Shown: positions 1 to 6,825, counted from the stretch's first letter. The stretch is DNA of 64,000 nt from Lactiplantibacillus songbeiensis (GCF_005405125.1 NZ_BJDL01000018.1:1-64000), one strand, 5' to 3'. Program-made: numbers and translations. The notes: generated from the sequence alone by a model not told the origin.

Positions 1-52
1 ACAAACGTGGCCACCACGTTCCAGCCGATTCTGGACCAACCAGAGTGGCAAT
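1..52 (+). repeat. Partial copy of intergenic repeat type A (right arm)
   Basis: The first bases match the right half of the type A element seen complete at 14001-14150, including the closing motif AGCCGATTCTGG and the tail CAGAGTGGCAAT. The left half lies outside the window. The flank after the element (AACTAGCACCAAGC) recurs beside other copies. Confidence 0.85.
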
Positions 53-112
53 TTAAACCAACTAGCACCAAGCATAACTAATATCAAGCATTACAACACT
101 TCTATCTACCAG

Positions 113-1078
113 TTAGTTAAAGATCCGTGGATACAATTGACGCAACGCAGCCGCCGTCAGTTGACCAGCCACTTGCGAACCAACACTATCAAGATGAACA
201 TGATCCGTAGTCGTAGGCTCCCAAGTCGCAGTTTCAATCAGGTCAATCTGCATAAAGCTGGCCACGACTGACCGAATGATTCGGTCAAAACGCTGGCTGA
301 ACGGGATCATGACCGCTAAGCGACTATTAGGATACAACGTCTGAACTTGATTTAAAAACTGTCTCAATTGCGCAGCAAACTCATCGGCCGTTAACCGGCC
401 ATCATTCGTCCCAACGTTGACCACCACCACATCCGTCGGTACCGGTTCCCACGGCGTTGATCGATCCAAAGCCGTTAACACATCTGGTAGTGGTGGGACG
501 CCACCCGTTCCAGGTTTACTGAGGCCAATGGCACTATAGGCCAGCCGAACATTCCGGGCATCTAGCAAGTCACTCGCAATTGCCGCATAGTTAGCTTCGC
601 CACGATAATCTTCCGCAGGCTGGCGACCAGCGACCCAACAACCAGCCGTCAGTGAATCACCAATCCAGGTGATACTGTGCTGACCAGGCTTAACAGCTGC
701 CAATTTGCCATCTGTCTGAACACCTTTGACCGCAAAACTTGCCGCGGTCGTCCAGACCTGATCCTCATCAGTATTACCACTCATCACCACGCGCAAAATA
801 TGCGGGGCTGCGTCTAAGGTTAATCGAATCGGGGCACTTGCCACTGGGAAACGTTGATAAGGCAAGCCATCAATTTGCACCGCAAGCCAACTACTAATCG
901 TCGTCAAATTTAAAAATGCCAACGTGATATAACTGGCACCGGTCACTTGCAGCCAGAACTCGGCCCCTAAGTTCGTACTAGTCATCACGGGCGTCTGCTG
1001 CAACTCTTTGGCTGCCCAGCGCCCTTGAAAATAGGCCGTCATGACCGGATTATTGGCCGTCGTTAATTGATAATGCAT
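113..1078 (-). CDS. SGNH/GDSL-type esterase with N-terminal beta-rich domain
   Basis: Predicted 321-aa serine hydrolase, probably a carbohydrate or lipid deacylase. The GDSL block WIGDSLTAG puts the nucleophile at about Ser142. A VNVGTNDG block follows near residue 220, and a D-x-x-H (DHVH) near the C-terminus completes the triad. Residues 1-125 look like the beta-sandwich found in front of SGNH domains in CE2-like esterases. No signal peptide is visible, so it is probably cytoplasmic. A longer frame reaches 1138, but a GGAGG at 1086-1090 sits 7 nt before the ATG at 1078, and the longer version would overlap the promoter of the divergent ATPase gene. Substrate unknown. Confidence 0.85.
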   Translation of the reverse strand: MHYQLTTANNPVMTAYFQGRWAAKELQQTPVMTSTNLGAEFWLQVTGASYITLAFLNLTTISSWLAVQIDGLPYQRFPVASAPIRLTLDAAPHILRVVMSGNTDEDQVWTTAASFAVKGVQTDGKLAAVKPGQHSITWIGDSLTAGCWVAGRQPAEDYRGEANYAAIASDLLDARNVRLAYSAIGLSKPGTGGVPPLPDVLTALDRSTPWEPVPTDVVVVNVGTNDGRLTADEFAAQLRQFLNQVQTLYPNSRLAVMIPFSQRFDRIIRSVVASFMQIDLIETATWEPTTTDHVHLDSVGSQVAGQLTAAALRQLYPRIFN

Positions 1079-1116
1079 GTCGCTGCCTCCATTTAAATTC
1101 ATTCTCTTTTGCCAAA

Positions 1117-1132
1117 CTTGACTACCATCAAG
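1117..1132 (+). promoter_or_regulatory. FNR/FLP-type box in the P-type ATPase promoter
   Basis: CTTGACTACCATCAAG is a TTGAC-N4-ATCAA dyad. Its centre (1124.5) is 29.5 bp from the first base of the -10 TATACT (1154-1159), about -41.5 from the expected start. It takes the place of a -35 element, as in class II CRP/FNR activation. The same spacing occurs before both CopZ-like genes. Confidence 0.75.
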
Positions 1133-1191
1133 TTCCAATCAAGGTATTGCTTATATACTAGGGTCATCAAATCACGTAAGGAGCCCTAAAT

Positions 1192-3105
1192 ATGAAACTT
1201 CAACAATTTTTAACTAAACATACGAACCAAATTACGCTCATTACTGGGATTTTAATCGTACTTGGTTATCTCAGCAAATATCTCATTAACTTTACCCTCG
1301 GCTACCAAGTTATTTTAGCCGTTGCGTCTATTATCGCCGTCATTCCAATTGCTGTGCGAGCTTGGAGTGCGCTGATCAATAAAGTCTTCAGTATTGAACT
1401 CTTAGTCAGCATCGCCGTTATCGGGGCCTTCATCATCGGTGAATTCAACGAATCCGCCATTGTGACCTTCCTCTTCTTATTCGGTTCTTACCTCGAAAGC
1501 AAGACCTTACAAAAGACACGTAACGCTATCAAAGGCTTAACAGATATGTCTCCAACCACCGCTACCTTAGTGACTGATGACGGTACTGAAGAAGTCGACG
1601 TCGATGATGTTGACGAAGGTGATGTCGTCCTAGTCAAGACTGGGAGCCAAGTCCCCGTTGACGGTGTTGTCGTTGAAGGTAACGGCTATATTAATGAAGC
1701 CTCAATTACTGGTGAATCCCGCCAAATCAACAAAAACTTAGACGACCAAGTTTTTTCAGGCACCTTAGTCGAAAACGGCTACTTAAAGATTCAAGCCACC
1801 CAAGTCGGTGACGACACGACCTTTGCTAAAATCATTGAATTGGTCGAAGAAGCCCAAGACACAAAGTCGAAAGCTGAAAAATTCATCGACCGCTTTGCTC
1901 AGTATTATACCCCCGCTGTCTTAGTTTTGGCCGCATTAGTCTTCGTCTTCTCGCGTGATTTCCGACTGGCGATTACCGTGTTGGTCCTCGGTTGCCCTGG
2001 GGCGTTGGTCATTGGCGCACCCGTCTCGAACGTCGCCGGGATTGGGAATGGCGCTAAACGCGGCATCCTAATCAAGGGTGGCGAAGTCGTTGATACGTTT
2101 GCCAAAGTCGATACGTTAGTTTTCGATAAAACGGGGACCTTAACCGAAGGCAATACCGCCGTTTCAAGCTTTAAGCAATACACCGGTCAATCCGACCAAC
2201 TATTAACTTTAGCCGCCACCATCGAAGGCGTTTCCGATCATCCGCTTGGCAAAGCAATTATCGATTATGCCGGTCAGAAAGCTGAAGCAACGACCGTTCC
2301 AACTTTAGACAATACGGAAACGGTCAAGGGCCAAGGTATCTGTGCCGACGTCAATCATCAACAAGTCGTCATCGGGAATCAAAAGATGTTAACTGCCCAT
2401 CATATTGACTTAACTACCGCTCAAGCTGCTGATTTAAATGCCATGCAGCATGCTGGTAAATCAACTGTTATCATGGCCATCGATGGCATTGTCCAATTAA
2501 TCTTTGGTATTTCAGACACAGTACGACCAAACGTCAAAGCATCACTTGCCGCCTTAAAAGCCCAAGGAATCAAACGCTTGGTCATGTTGACTGGTGACAA
2601 TGAATTAACTGCGGACGCCGTGGCCCGGGAATTAAACATTGATGAAGTTCATGCAAACTTACTCCCTGAAGAAAAAGTCGACTACGTCAAACAATTGAAA
2701 GCAGCCGGTAATACCGTTGCTTTCATCGGTGATGGCATCAACGATAGTCCTTCAATTGCCAACGCTGATATTGGGATTGCAATGGGTAGCGGGACAGATG
2801 TCGCCATTGACACATCCGATGTTGTCTTAATGCAATCCAGCTTTCCAGCTTTAGTTCATGCTCACGGCTTAGCCAAGAAAACCGTCCTAAACACTCGCGA
2901 AAATATCTTCATCGCAATTGCTACGGTAGCCTTCTTATTGATTGGCTTAATCTTCGGTTACATTTACATGGCTAGCGGCATGTTCGTCCATGAAGCCAGC
3001 ATCTTAGTCGTCATTTTCAACGCGATGCGCTTAATCAAGTTCCAAACTAAATTTGATAAAGCCCAACCAGCACTGGTTGCGCAACCGAAAACGACCACTG
3101 CTTAA
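1192..3105 (+). CDS. Heavy-metal translocating P1B-type ATPase, CPG variant
   Basis: A 637-aa membrane pump that would export a metal cation using ATP. Visible motifs are TGES near residue 173, the phosphorylated Asp312 in DKTGTLT, TGDN, and GDGINDSP near the end of the catalytic domain. The intramembrane motif is GCPGALVIGAP (Cys268): the usual second Cys of CPC is Gly. The last membrane segment carries HEAS before the conserved NAMRLIKF, resembling the HEGGT of P1B-4 pumps. There is no N-terminal HMA domain; two separate CopZ-like chaperones lie 2-3 kb downstream. SD AAGGAG precedes the ATG, and an FLP-type box controls the promoter. Metal specificity (Cu, Cd, Zn, Mn or Fe) cannot be read from sequence. 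Confidence 0.9.
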   Translation: MKLQQFLTKHTNQITLITGILIVLGYLSKYLINFTLGYQVILAVASIIAVIPIAVRAWSALINKVFSIELLVSIAVIGAFIIGEFNESAIVTFLFLFGSYLESKTLQKTRNAIKGLTDMSPTTATLVTDDGTEEVDVDDVDEGDVVLVKTGSQVPVDGVVVEGNGYINEASITGESRQINKNLDDQVFSGTLVENGYLKIQATQVGDDTTFAKIIELVEEAQDTKSKAEKFIDRFAQYYTPAVLVLAALVFVFSRDFRLAITVLVLGCPGALVIGAPVSNVAGIGNGAKRGILIKGGEVVDTFAKVDTLVFDKTGTLTEGNTAVSSFKQYTGQSDQLLTLAATIEGVSDHPLGKAIIDYAGQKAEATTVPTLDNTETVKGQGICADVNHQQVVIGNQKMLTAHHIDLTTAQAADLNAMQHAGKSTVIMAIDGIVQLIFGISDTVRPNVKASLAALKAQGIKRLVMLTGDNELTADAVARELNIDEVHANLLPEEKVDYVKQLKAAGNTVAFIGDGINDSPSIANADIGIAMGSGTDVAIDTSDVVLMQSSFPALVHAHGLAKKTVLNTRENIFIAIATVAFLLIGLIFGYIYMASGMFVHEASILVVIFNAMRLIKFQTKFDKAQPALVAQPKTTTA

Positions 3106-3116
3106 GCTAACCCCCT

Positions 3117-3151
3117 TTAAATAACCTGCCAATTTGGTAGGTTATTTTTTC
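3117..3151 (+). terminator. Rho-independent terminator of the ATPase gene
   Basis: AATAACCTGCC pairs with GGTAGGTTATT around an AATTT loop and is followed by a T run. Confidence 0.85.
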
Positions 3152-3166
3152 GATTAAACAAAATAG

Positions 3167-3195
3167 TTGCTTTACTATACCTATGGGGGTATATT
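3167..3195 (+). promoter_or_regulatory. trx-cstR promoter with embedded CsoR/CstR-type operator
   Basis: TTGCTT (-35, 3167-3172), a 17-bp spacer and TATATT (-10, 3190-3195). The near-palindrome TATACCTATGGGGGTATA (3176-3193) fills the spacer and matches the A/T-tract, C-run, G-run form of CsoR-family operators. This position is expected for repression by the CstR-like product encoded two genes downstream. Confidence 0.75.
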
Positions 3196-3267
3196 AAATG
3201 GCGTACTCATTAAGAATCGTTGCTTAAAAGTTCTAAGTGTTTCCTTTAAAACACACGTTTATTAACT

Positions 3268-3287
3268 AATACCTACTAGGGTAATCA
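3268..3287 (+). promoter_or_regulatory. Second CsoR/CstR-like operator
   Basis: AATACCTACTAGGGTAAT lies between the predicted transcription start and the thioredoxin ribosome binding site. It resembles the upstream operator with weaker C and G runs. A second site downstream of the promoter is common for CstR-type regulators. Confidence 0.45.
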
Positions 3288-3305
3288 TAACTGGAGGATT
3301 TTCTA

Positions 3306-3626
3306 ATGATTAAAGAAATTCATGACCAAGATTTTGCTGCTGAAACTGATACAGGGATTGCCGTTGTTGACTTTCGGGCCGACTGGTGCCCACCATGTAA
3401 GATGATGGACCCAATTCTGAAATCACTCTCAGAAGATCCAGCTTACAAAGACAAAGTAAACTTTGTGTCCTTAAACGTTGACAATGACCAAGCCGTAGCG
3501 AGTCAGTTCCAAGTCCAAGGGATTCCAACTTTCCTAATCAAGCGTGACGGTGAAGTGGTCAGCCACCTGGTTGGCGCCCGGCCTAAAGCCAACTTTGAAC
3601 TCGAACTAAAAAAAGCCCTCGAGTAG
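3306..3626 (+). CDS. trxA: Thioredoxin with WCPPC active site
   Basis: A 106-aa single-domain thioredoxin fold protein of normal length. The active site is ADWCPPCK with Cys28 and Cys31. The cis-Pro loop is present as GIPTFLI. Most housekeeping thioredoxins have CGPC; the CPPC variant should change redox potential, so this may be a specialised reductase rather than the main TrxA. SD GGAGG lies 8 nt before the ATG. The next gene, a CstR-like regulator, starts 8 nt after the stop, so the two form an operon under a CsoR/CstR-type operator. The context suggests a role in metal or reactive-sulfur stress. Confidence 0.9.
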   Translation: MIKEIHDQDFAAETDTGIAVVDFRADWCPPCKMMDPILKSLSEDPAYKDKVNFVSLNVDNDQAVASQFQVQGIPTFLIKRDGEVVSHLVGARPKANFELELKKALE

Positions 3627-3634
3627 GTGAAGCG

Positions 3635-3907
3635 ATGACAACGACAACCGATAGTTACGTGACCAGTAAACAAATTACGACTCGTCTTAAGCGCTCCGCT
3701 GGCCAGCTCGACGGTGTCTTACGCATGATGGCTGAAGATCGGCCTTGTGAAGATGTCCTGGTCCAATTAGCCGCAGTTAAATCTAGCGTTGATAAGGCAA
3801 TGAAGCTGGTTATTGCTCGCAATATTACCAATTGCGTCGACGATCAAGCTAACGTTGATGCTGAAAAGCTGACCCATTCATTGGACCTGTTATTAAAAAC
3901 CAAATAA
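3635..3907 (+). CDS. CsoR/RcnR-family repressor, CstR-like
   Basis: A 90-aa all-helical DUF156 regulator. The family signature RLKRSAGQLDGVLRMM is clear. Cys38 and Cys67 align with Cys36 and Cys65 of copper-sensing CsoR, but the copper-ligand His61 position is Asn63 (RNITNCV). An Asn at this place with two retained cysteines is the pattern of CstR, the persulfide sensor of Staphylococcus. I therefore infer a sulfur or redox sensor more than a Cu(I) sensor. Translation is probably coupled to the thioredoxin stop through AGGTGA. Likely autoregulates through the operators at 3176-3193 and 3268-3287. Confidence 0.85.
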   Translation: MTTTTDSYVTSKQITTRLKRSAGQLDGVLRMMAEDRPCEDVLVQLAAVKSSVDKAMKLVIARNITNCVDDQANVDAEKLTHSLDLLLKTK

Positions 3908-3914
3908 GACTTTT

Positions 3915-3950
3915 AAAAAGGCGTGCCGATTTTTCAGCACGCCTTTTCAT
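3915..3950. terminator. Bidirectional terminator between cstR-like gene and convergent small ORF
   Basis: AAAAGGCGTGC and GCACGCCTTTT form a strong stem with A and T runs on both sides, serving both converging transcripts. Confidence 0.85.
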
Positions 3951-3968
3951 TTATTCAATTTTACCAAT

Positions 3969-4163
3969 CTATTTGTCCCAACCGCCCTTTTTCCAGTCAT
4001 CTTTCGACCAGTCATCACGATCCCAGTCATCTTCTTTGGGTTCCTGGGGATCACGTGGGTGTCGTTTCGCCTGCCGCATTAAGACGGCGGTCGTCACAAT
4101 TGTGACAAAGGCGGTAAACAAGATAAATACAAATGTCCAGACGATAATATCACTTACTGTCAT
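3969..4163 (-). CDS. Small single-pass membrane protein with acidic/Trp tail
   Basis: A 64-aa hypothetical protein. An N-terminal hydrophobic helix (about residues 4-28) is followed by a basic stretch and a tail in which the tryptophans recur: DDWDRDDWSKDDWKKGGW. I recognise no family. The start at 4163 (MTVSDII) is 8 nt after a GGGGG tract; a second ATG at 4169 is possible. A good promoter lies upstream: TTGCGT (4240-4245), 18 bp, TATACT (4216-4221), which supports expression. The tail could bind metal or the cell wall, but that is conjecture from its composition and the metal-stress surroundings. Confidence 0.6.
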   Translation of the reverse strand: MTVSDIIVWTFVFILFTAFVTIVTTAVLMRQAKRHPRDPQEPKEDDWDRDDWSKDDWKKGGWDK

Positions 4164-4215
4164 CTTCATTGCCCCCAACGCCGTTAACTTAAATACTTTG
4201 TTTTTTGTTAGCGTT

Positions 4216-4245
4216 AGTATAGCGCAGAATTCTAGCCTCACGCAA
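4216..4245 (-). promoter_or_regulatory. Sigma-A type promoter of the small membrane protein gene
   Basis: On the minus strand TTGCGT, an 18-bp spacer and TATACT. It lies 53 nt before the chosen start. Confidence 0.65.
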
Positions 4246-4291
4246 CTAGCCATGATCATAAACATCGATACAAAGAATGCACTTGATGCTA

Positions 4292-4440
4292 GTTGGTTTC
4301 TAAAATGCTCAGCCGTGTCGTTGGCCTTAGCGCGAGTGGTCTGCTCGGAATTAGGCCAAGGTCAGTTTTGAAGATCGGGCCTTAGCTTCAAAATGGCCCA
4401 CAGCGTTCCAGCGTTTTAGAAACCAACCGGTAGGCGGCAA
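4292..4440 (+). repeat. Intergenic structured repeat, type B (complete copy)
   Basis: The outer arm TCTAAAATGCT pairs with AGCGTTTTAGA. Hairpin 1 is TTGGCCTTAG with TTAGGCCAA. Hairpin 2 is TTTTGAAG with CTTCAAAA. It shares GTGTCGTT and CGTTCCAGC with type A elements. The remaining gap to 4560 has no gene that I can support. Confidence 0.8.
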
Positions 4441-4565
4441 CTTCAACCAACCCTTACTTGCTACCATCAATCTTAAGTTGCTTCGCTAATCATAACATCT
4501 ATACCAACCTAAACTAACCTGACCCATAATTTACACAACCAATAGCTGGCGTTCGTTGACAGCAA

Positions 4566-4602
4566 AACGGCCTGAATCAGTTTTCACTGATTCAGGCCGT
4601 AC
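4566..4602 (-). terminator. Terminator of the copZ-dps transcript
   Basis: Perfect 12-bp stem (GGCCTGAATCAG with CTGATTCAGGCC) and a minus-strand GTTTTGCT tail. Confidence 0.8.
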
Positions 4603-4618
4603 TTAATTTCAGTAACGG

Positions 4619-5176
4619 TTAATCTTCGTCATCATCATCGTCTTCTTCGTCCAAACCAGTCCGTGCCTCGTTACCCACAAAGGCTTGCAACTGACGAATA
4701 TTGCGATTATTACTGCCACGGTAGCCGACTAACCAAGCGGCTAAAGCTGGGCGTTCTTCTTTTTCCGCCAACTTGATGGCCCGGTCAACGAATAGATTTT
4801 CGGTATCAAAATCTTTAATCGTCGCTGCCACCAGCGTATCAGCATCGCTATACTTGAACGCGCCATTTTCTTCCAGCATTGAATACTTAGTTAATTCGGC
4901 TGTCGTTGAAGAAGGCTTCTGAGCTTCATCTAATAACAGGTCGCCCAATTCAGCAAAGTGGGCTGTATTCTCTTGTAACAAGCGGTCATATTCAGCTTGT
5001 AACCCAAAGTAATTAGCACCTTTAACATACCATTTAACTTGGTTTAACTTGACGTATTCGACCATTAAGTTTGATAAGATATGATTCGTCATGGCCCCAG
5101 CAGTTGGGACATGATGGTCGATATCACTTTGCTTTAATTCTGCGGCGTATTGATCTTCAATTGTTAGTTCACTCAT
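4619..5176 (-). CDS. Dps/ferritin-like protein with degenerate ferroxidase centre
   Basis: A 185-aa protein matching the Dps fold in the first helices (LSNLMVEYVKLNQVKWYVKGANYFGL). In canonical Dps the helix reads HW.V.GPNF..LH..; here the iron ligands His31 and His43 correspond to Lys and Gln, and the Asp58 position is Ala, so the usual intersubunit ferroxidase site looks lost. The C-terminus ends in a run of Asp/Glu (EEDDDDDED), which could bind metal. Canonical Dps proteins are about 155-175 aa. It starts 11 nt after the CopZ-like gene stop, with SD GGAGG, so the two are co-transcribed under the FLP-type box. Possibly a DNA-binding or metal-buffering protein rather than an iron oxidase. 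Confidence 0.75.
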   Translation of the reverse strand: MSELTIEDQYAAELKQSDIDHHVPTAGAMTNHILSNLMVEYVKLNQVKWYVKGANYFGLQAEYDRLLQENTAHFAELGDLLLDEAQKPSSTTAELTKYSMLEENGAFKYSDADTLVAATIKDFDTENLFVDRAIKLAEKEERPALAAWLVGYRGSNNRNIRQLQAFVGNEARTGLDEEDDDDDED

Positions 5177-5187
5177 GCGAATTCCTC

Positions 5188-5409
5188 CTATTTAACCTTC
5201 ATGCTTTCAACTTCATACCCCAAGCCAGTGACCACATCTGATAATTGATCTGCACTCGTTACTGAGTCGTCAAAATCAGCTTTCACTTTGCTGGCATTGA
5301 ATAATACTTTAACTTTTTCAACGCCCGTTTGATTAGCGACCGCCTTTTCAATCTTAGTCATGCATGATGGGCAGGTTAAGGTTCCTAATTGCATCGTTGC
5401 TTTTGCCAT
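5188..5409 (-). CDS. CopZ-like HMA metallochaperone 1
   Basis: A 73-aa single HMA domain with the metal-binding motif TCPSCMTKIE (Cys13, Cys16). It delivers Cu(I) or a related soft metal to a pump or regulator in this family. The ATPase at 1192 lacks its own HMA domain and is the obvious local partner. SD CGGAGG lies 8 nt before the ATG. The promoter has a perfect CTTGACGGCGGTCAAG dyad. First gene of a two-gene transcript with the Dps-like gene. About two thirds identical to the second chaperone at 5495 by eye, so the two arose by duplication. Confidence 0.88.
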   Translation of the reverse strand: MAKATMQLGTLTCPSCMTKIEKAVANQTGVEKVKVLFNASKVKADFDDSVTSADQLSDVVTGLGYEVESMKVK

Positions 5410-5450
5410 AATGATTACCTCCGAATTGATTTGTTTTACTTGATGTTCTT

Positions 5451-5493
5451 ATCATAACGGCTAAGTTCATTTAAAAACTTGACCGCCGTCAAG
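5451..5493 (-). promoter_or_regulatory. copZ1 promoter with perfect FNR/FLP-type box
   Basis: The box CTTGACGGCGGTCAAG (5478-5493) is a perfect palindrome. Its centre is 29.5 bp from the first base of the -10 TATGAT (5451-5456), identical to the ATPase and copZ2 promoters. No separate -35 is visible. Confidence 0.78.
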
Positions 5494-5494
5494 C

Positions 5495-5731
5495 TTACGC
5501 AACTTTTGGTTGTTTAACTTTAATACTTTTAACCGTATAGCCAAGACCCGTCACGACCGCGGCTAGTTGATCCGCTGTCGTTTGGGTGTCATCAAATTGA
5601 AGCTTGACCTTGCTGGCATTGAATAACACTTTGACGCTAGCGACACCCGTTTGATTAGCTAAGGCCTTTTGAATCTTAGTCATACATGATGGGCAGGTTA
5701 ACGTATCTAGTTGCATAATTGCTTTTGTCAT
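5495..5731 (-). CDS. CopZ-like HMA metallochaperone 2
   Basis: A 78-aa HMA-fold protein with TCPSCMTKIQ. Three ATGs stand in tandem (5737, 5734, 5731). The third gives 8 nt from GGAGG, as in the paralogous gene, so it is chosen. Compared with chaperone 1 it has a short extra C-terminal tail (QPKVA). It has its own FLP-box promoter and is probably monocistronic, since the box and promoter of chaperone 1 follow immediately. Confidence 0.85.
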   Translation of the reverse strand: MTKAIMQLDTLTCPSCMTKIQKALANQTGVASVKVLFNASKVKLQFDDTQTTADQLAAVVTGLGYTVKSIKVKQPKVA

Positions 5732-5772
5732 CATCATTACCTCCGTGATCGTTATCTCAAGTTGATGGCTCT

Positions 5773-5815
5773 ATCATAACGAGAATCCGCCAATTAAAAC
5801 TTGACCGCCATCAAG
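5773..5815 (-). promoter_or_regulatory. copZ2 promoter with FNR/FLP-type box
   Basis: CTTGATGGCGGTCAAG (5800-5815) is centred 29.5 bp before the first base of TATGAT (5773-5778), the same geometry as the two sister promoters. Confidence 0.75.
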
Positions 5816-5854
5816 AAATAAATTCTTTTTTGCGCGTATGATAATCATAGTTAG

Positions 5855-5979
5855 TTGCCACTCTGGTTGGACCAGAGTGGGCTGCTCGGACTTAGGCCAA
5901 GGCCAGCTTTGAAGACCGCACTTCGGCTTCAAAATGGCCCATGGCGTTCCGGCATTTTAGGAACCAACCGGCAGGCGGA
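5855..5979 (+). repeat. Chimeric, 5'-truncated type B repeat
   Basis: Begins with a small perfect hairpin built from a type A end (CCACTCTGGT...ACCAGAGTGG). It then joins type B inside hairpin 1 and continues through hairpin 2 (GAAGACCGCACTTCGGCTTC) to the B end CATTTTAGGAACCAACC. The left arm of B is missing. Confidence 0.75.
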
Positions 5980-6098
5980 AAACTTAACCAGCATTAAAGT
6001 CACTCAAAATATTAATTATTAATAATCTAGACATAAAAAGTCGATGTTGAAAAATATCTGTTATAGTTATGATGAAGATTTATAAGGAGGTTTTTGCC

Positions 6099-6773
6099 AT
6101 GTCAGCACACGCTACTCATGAATGTGTTCAACTCGTGCCCATCTTTCAAGAACTTGAAGCTTCACAATTAGATACCATCGAATCGATCGTTCAACACCAT
6201 CATTACCAAACTGGTGAGACCCTGTTCAACGCTGAAGATTCCTTAGATACCTTATTGATTGTCGCTGGCGGTCAGGTCAAAGTTTACCAATTAGCTGCCA
6301 ATGGTCGCGAACAGTTACTCTATCTATTGCAGACCGGTGATATTGATGGCGAGGCTGCATTATTCGAAAATAAGCAGCGAACATCTTACGCGGAAGCCTT
6401 AGTACCGACCGATATTTGCAGTATTCGTCGTGACGACTTTCAACAACTAATGCAACAATATCCAAGCATTAGCATCAATGTGCTGAATGTTTTCGGCAAA
6501 CGCTTGACCCAACTAGAAAAGCAAACCACTAGTACGGCCACCGAATCCGTGGAAGCGCGCTTGGCTAATTATCTGACCGAAACAGCCGCTTCACTAGACG
6601 TTCAAGCTTTTAAACTACCACTAAAGAAAAAAGACCTGGCCACCTTTTTGGGGACCACGCCGGAAACAATTAGCCGTAAACTGACTAGATTCGAAAAACA
6701 AGGCCTAATTACTCAAAAACCTGGCAAAGTGATCCAAATCAACGATGCCGATCAATTATTACTAGTGGAATAA
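6099..6773 (+). CDS. CRP/FNR-family regulator, FLP-like
   Basis: A 224-aa transcription factor with a cyclic-nucleotide-binding-like beta-roll (residues 15-130) and a C-terminal winged helix whose recognition helix is TPETISRKLTRFEK, carrying the E..SR contact residues of FNR. There is no FNR-type cysteine cluster. Instead Cys9 and Cys107 are 98 residues apart, close to the disulfide-switch pair of Lactobacillus FLP. Start chosen at 6099 because AAGGAGG lies 8 nt upstream; the frame is open to 6069. Three FNR-type boxes at neighbouring metal genes are its likely targets. Predicted thiol-redox or metal responsive activator; effector not shown by sequence. Confidence 0.85.
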   Translation: MSAHATHECVQLVPIFQELEASQLDTIESIVQHHHYQTGETLFNAEDSLDTLLIVAGGQVKVYQLAANGREQLLYLLQTGDIDGEAALFENKQRTSYAEALVPTDICSIRRDDFQQLMQQYPSISINVLNVFGKRLTQLEKQTTSTATESVEARLANYLTETAASLDVQAFKLPLKKKDLATFLGTTPETISRKLTRFEKQGLITQKPGKVIQINDADQLLLVE

Positions 6774-6775
6774 GC

Positions 6776-6825
6776 AACTAGCGGTTCAAAACGTCGTCAC
6801 CGACTGCTGAACCGCTAGTTTTGTG
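6776..6825 (+). terminator. Terminator of the FLP-like gene
   Basis: AACTAGCGGTTCA pairs with TGAACCGCTAGTT, followed by TTGTGT. Confidence 0.75.

Noticed and set aside
3923-4371. Plus-strand frames opposite the small membrane protein
   Set aside because: They start at or inside the terminator, lack an SD, and run into a type B repeat. The minus-strand gene has promoter and RBS.
5478-5815. The CTTGACGGCGGTCAAG dyads first read as MerR/CueR-type operators
   Set aside because: MerR-family sites lie between -35 and -10 with a 19-20-bp spacer. These sit at about -41.5 with no -35, and the halves TTGAC-N4-GTCAA fit FNR/FLP better. No MerR gene is nearby.
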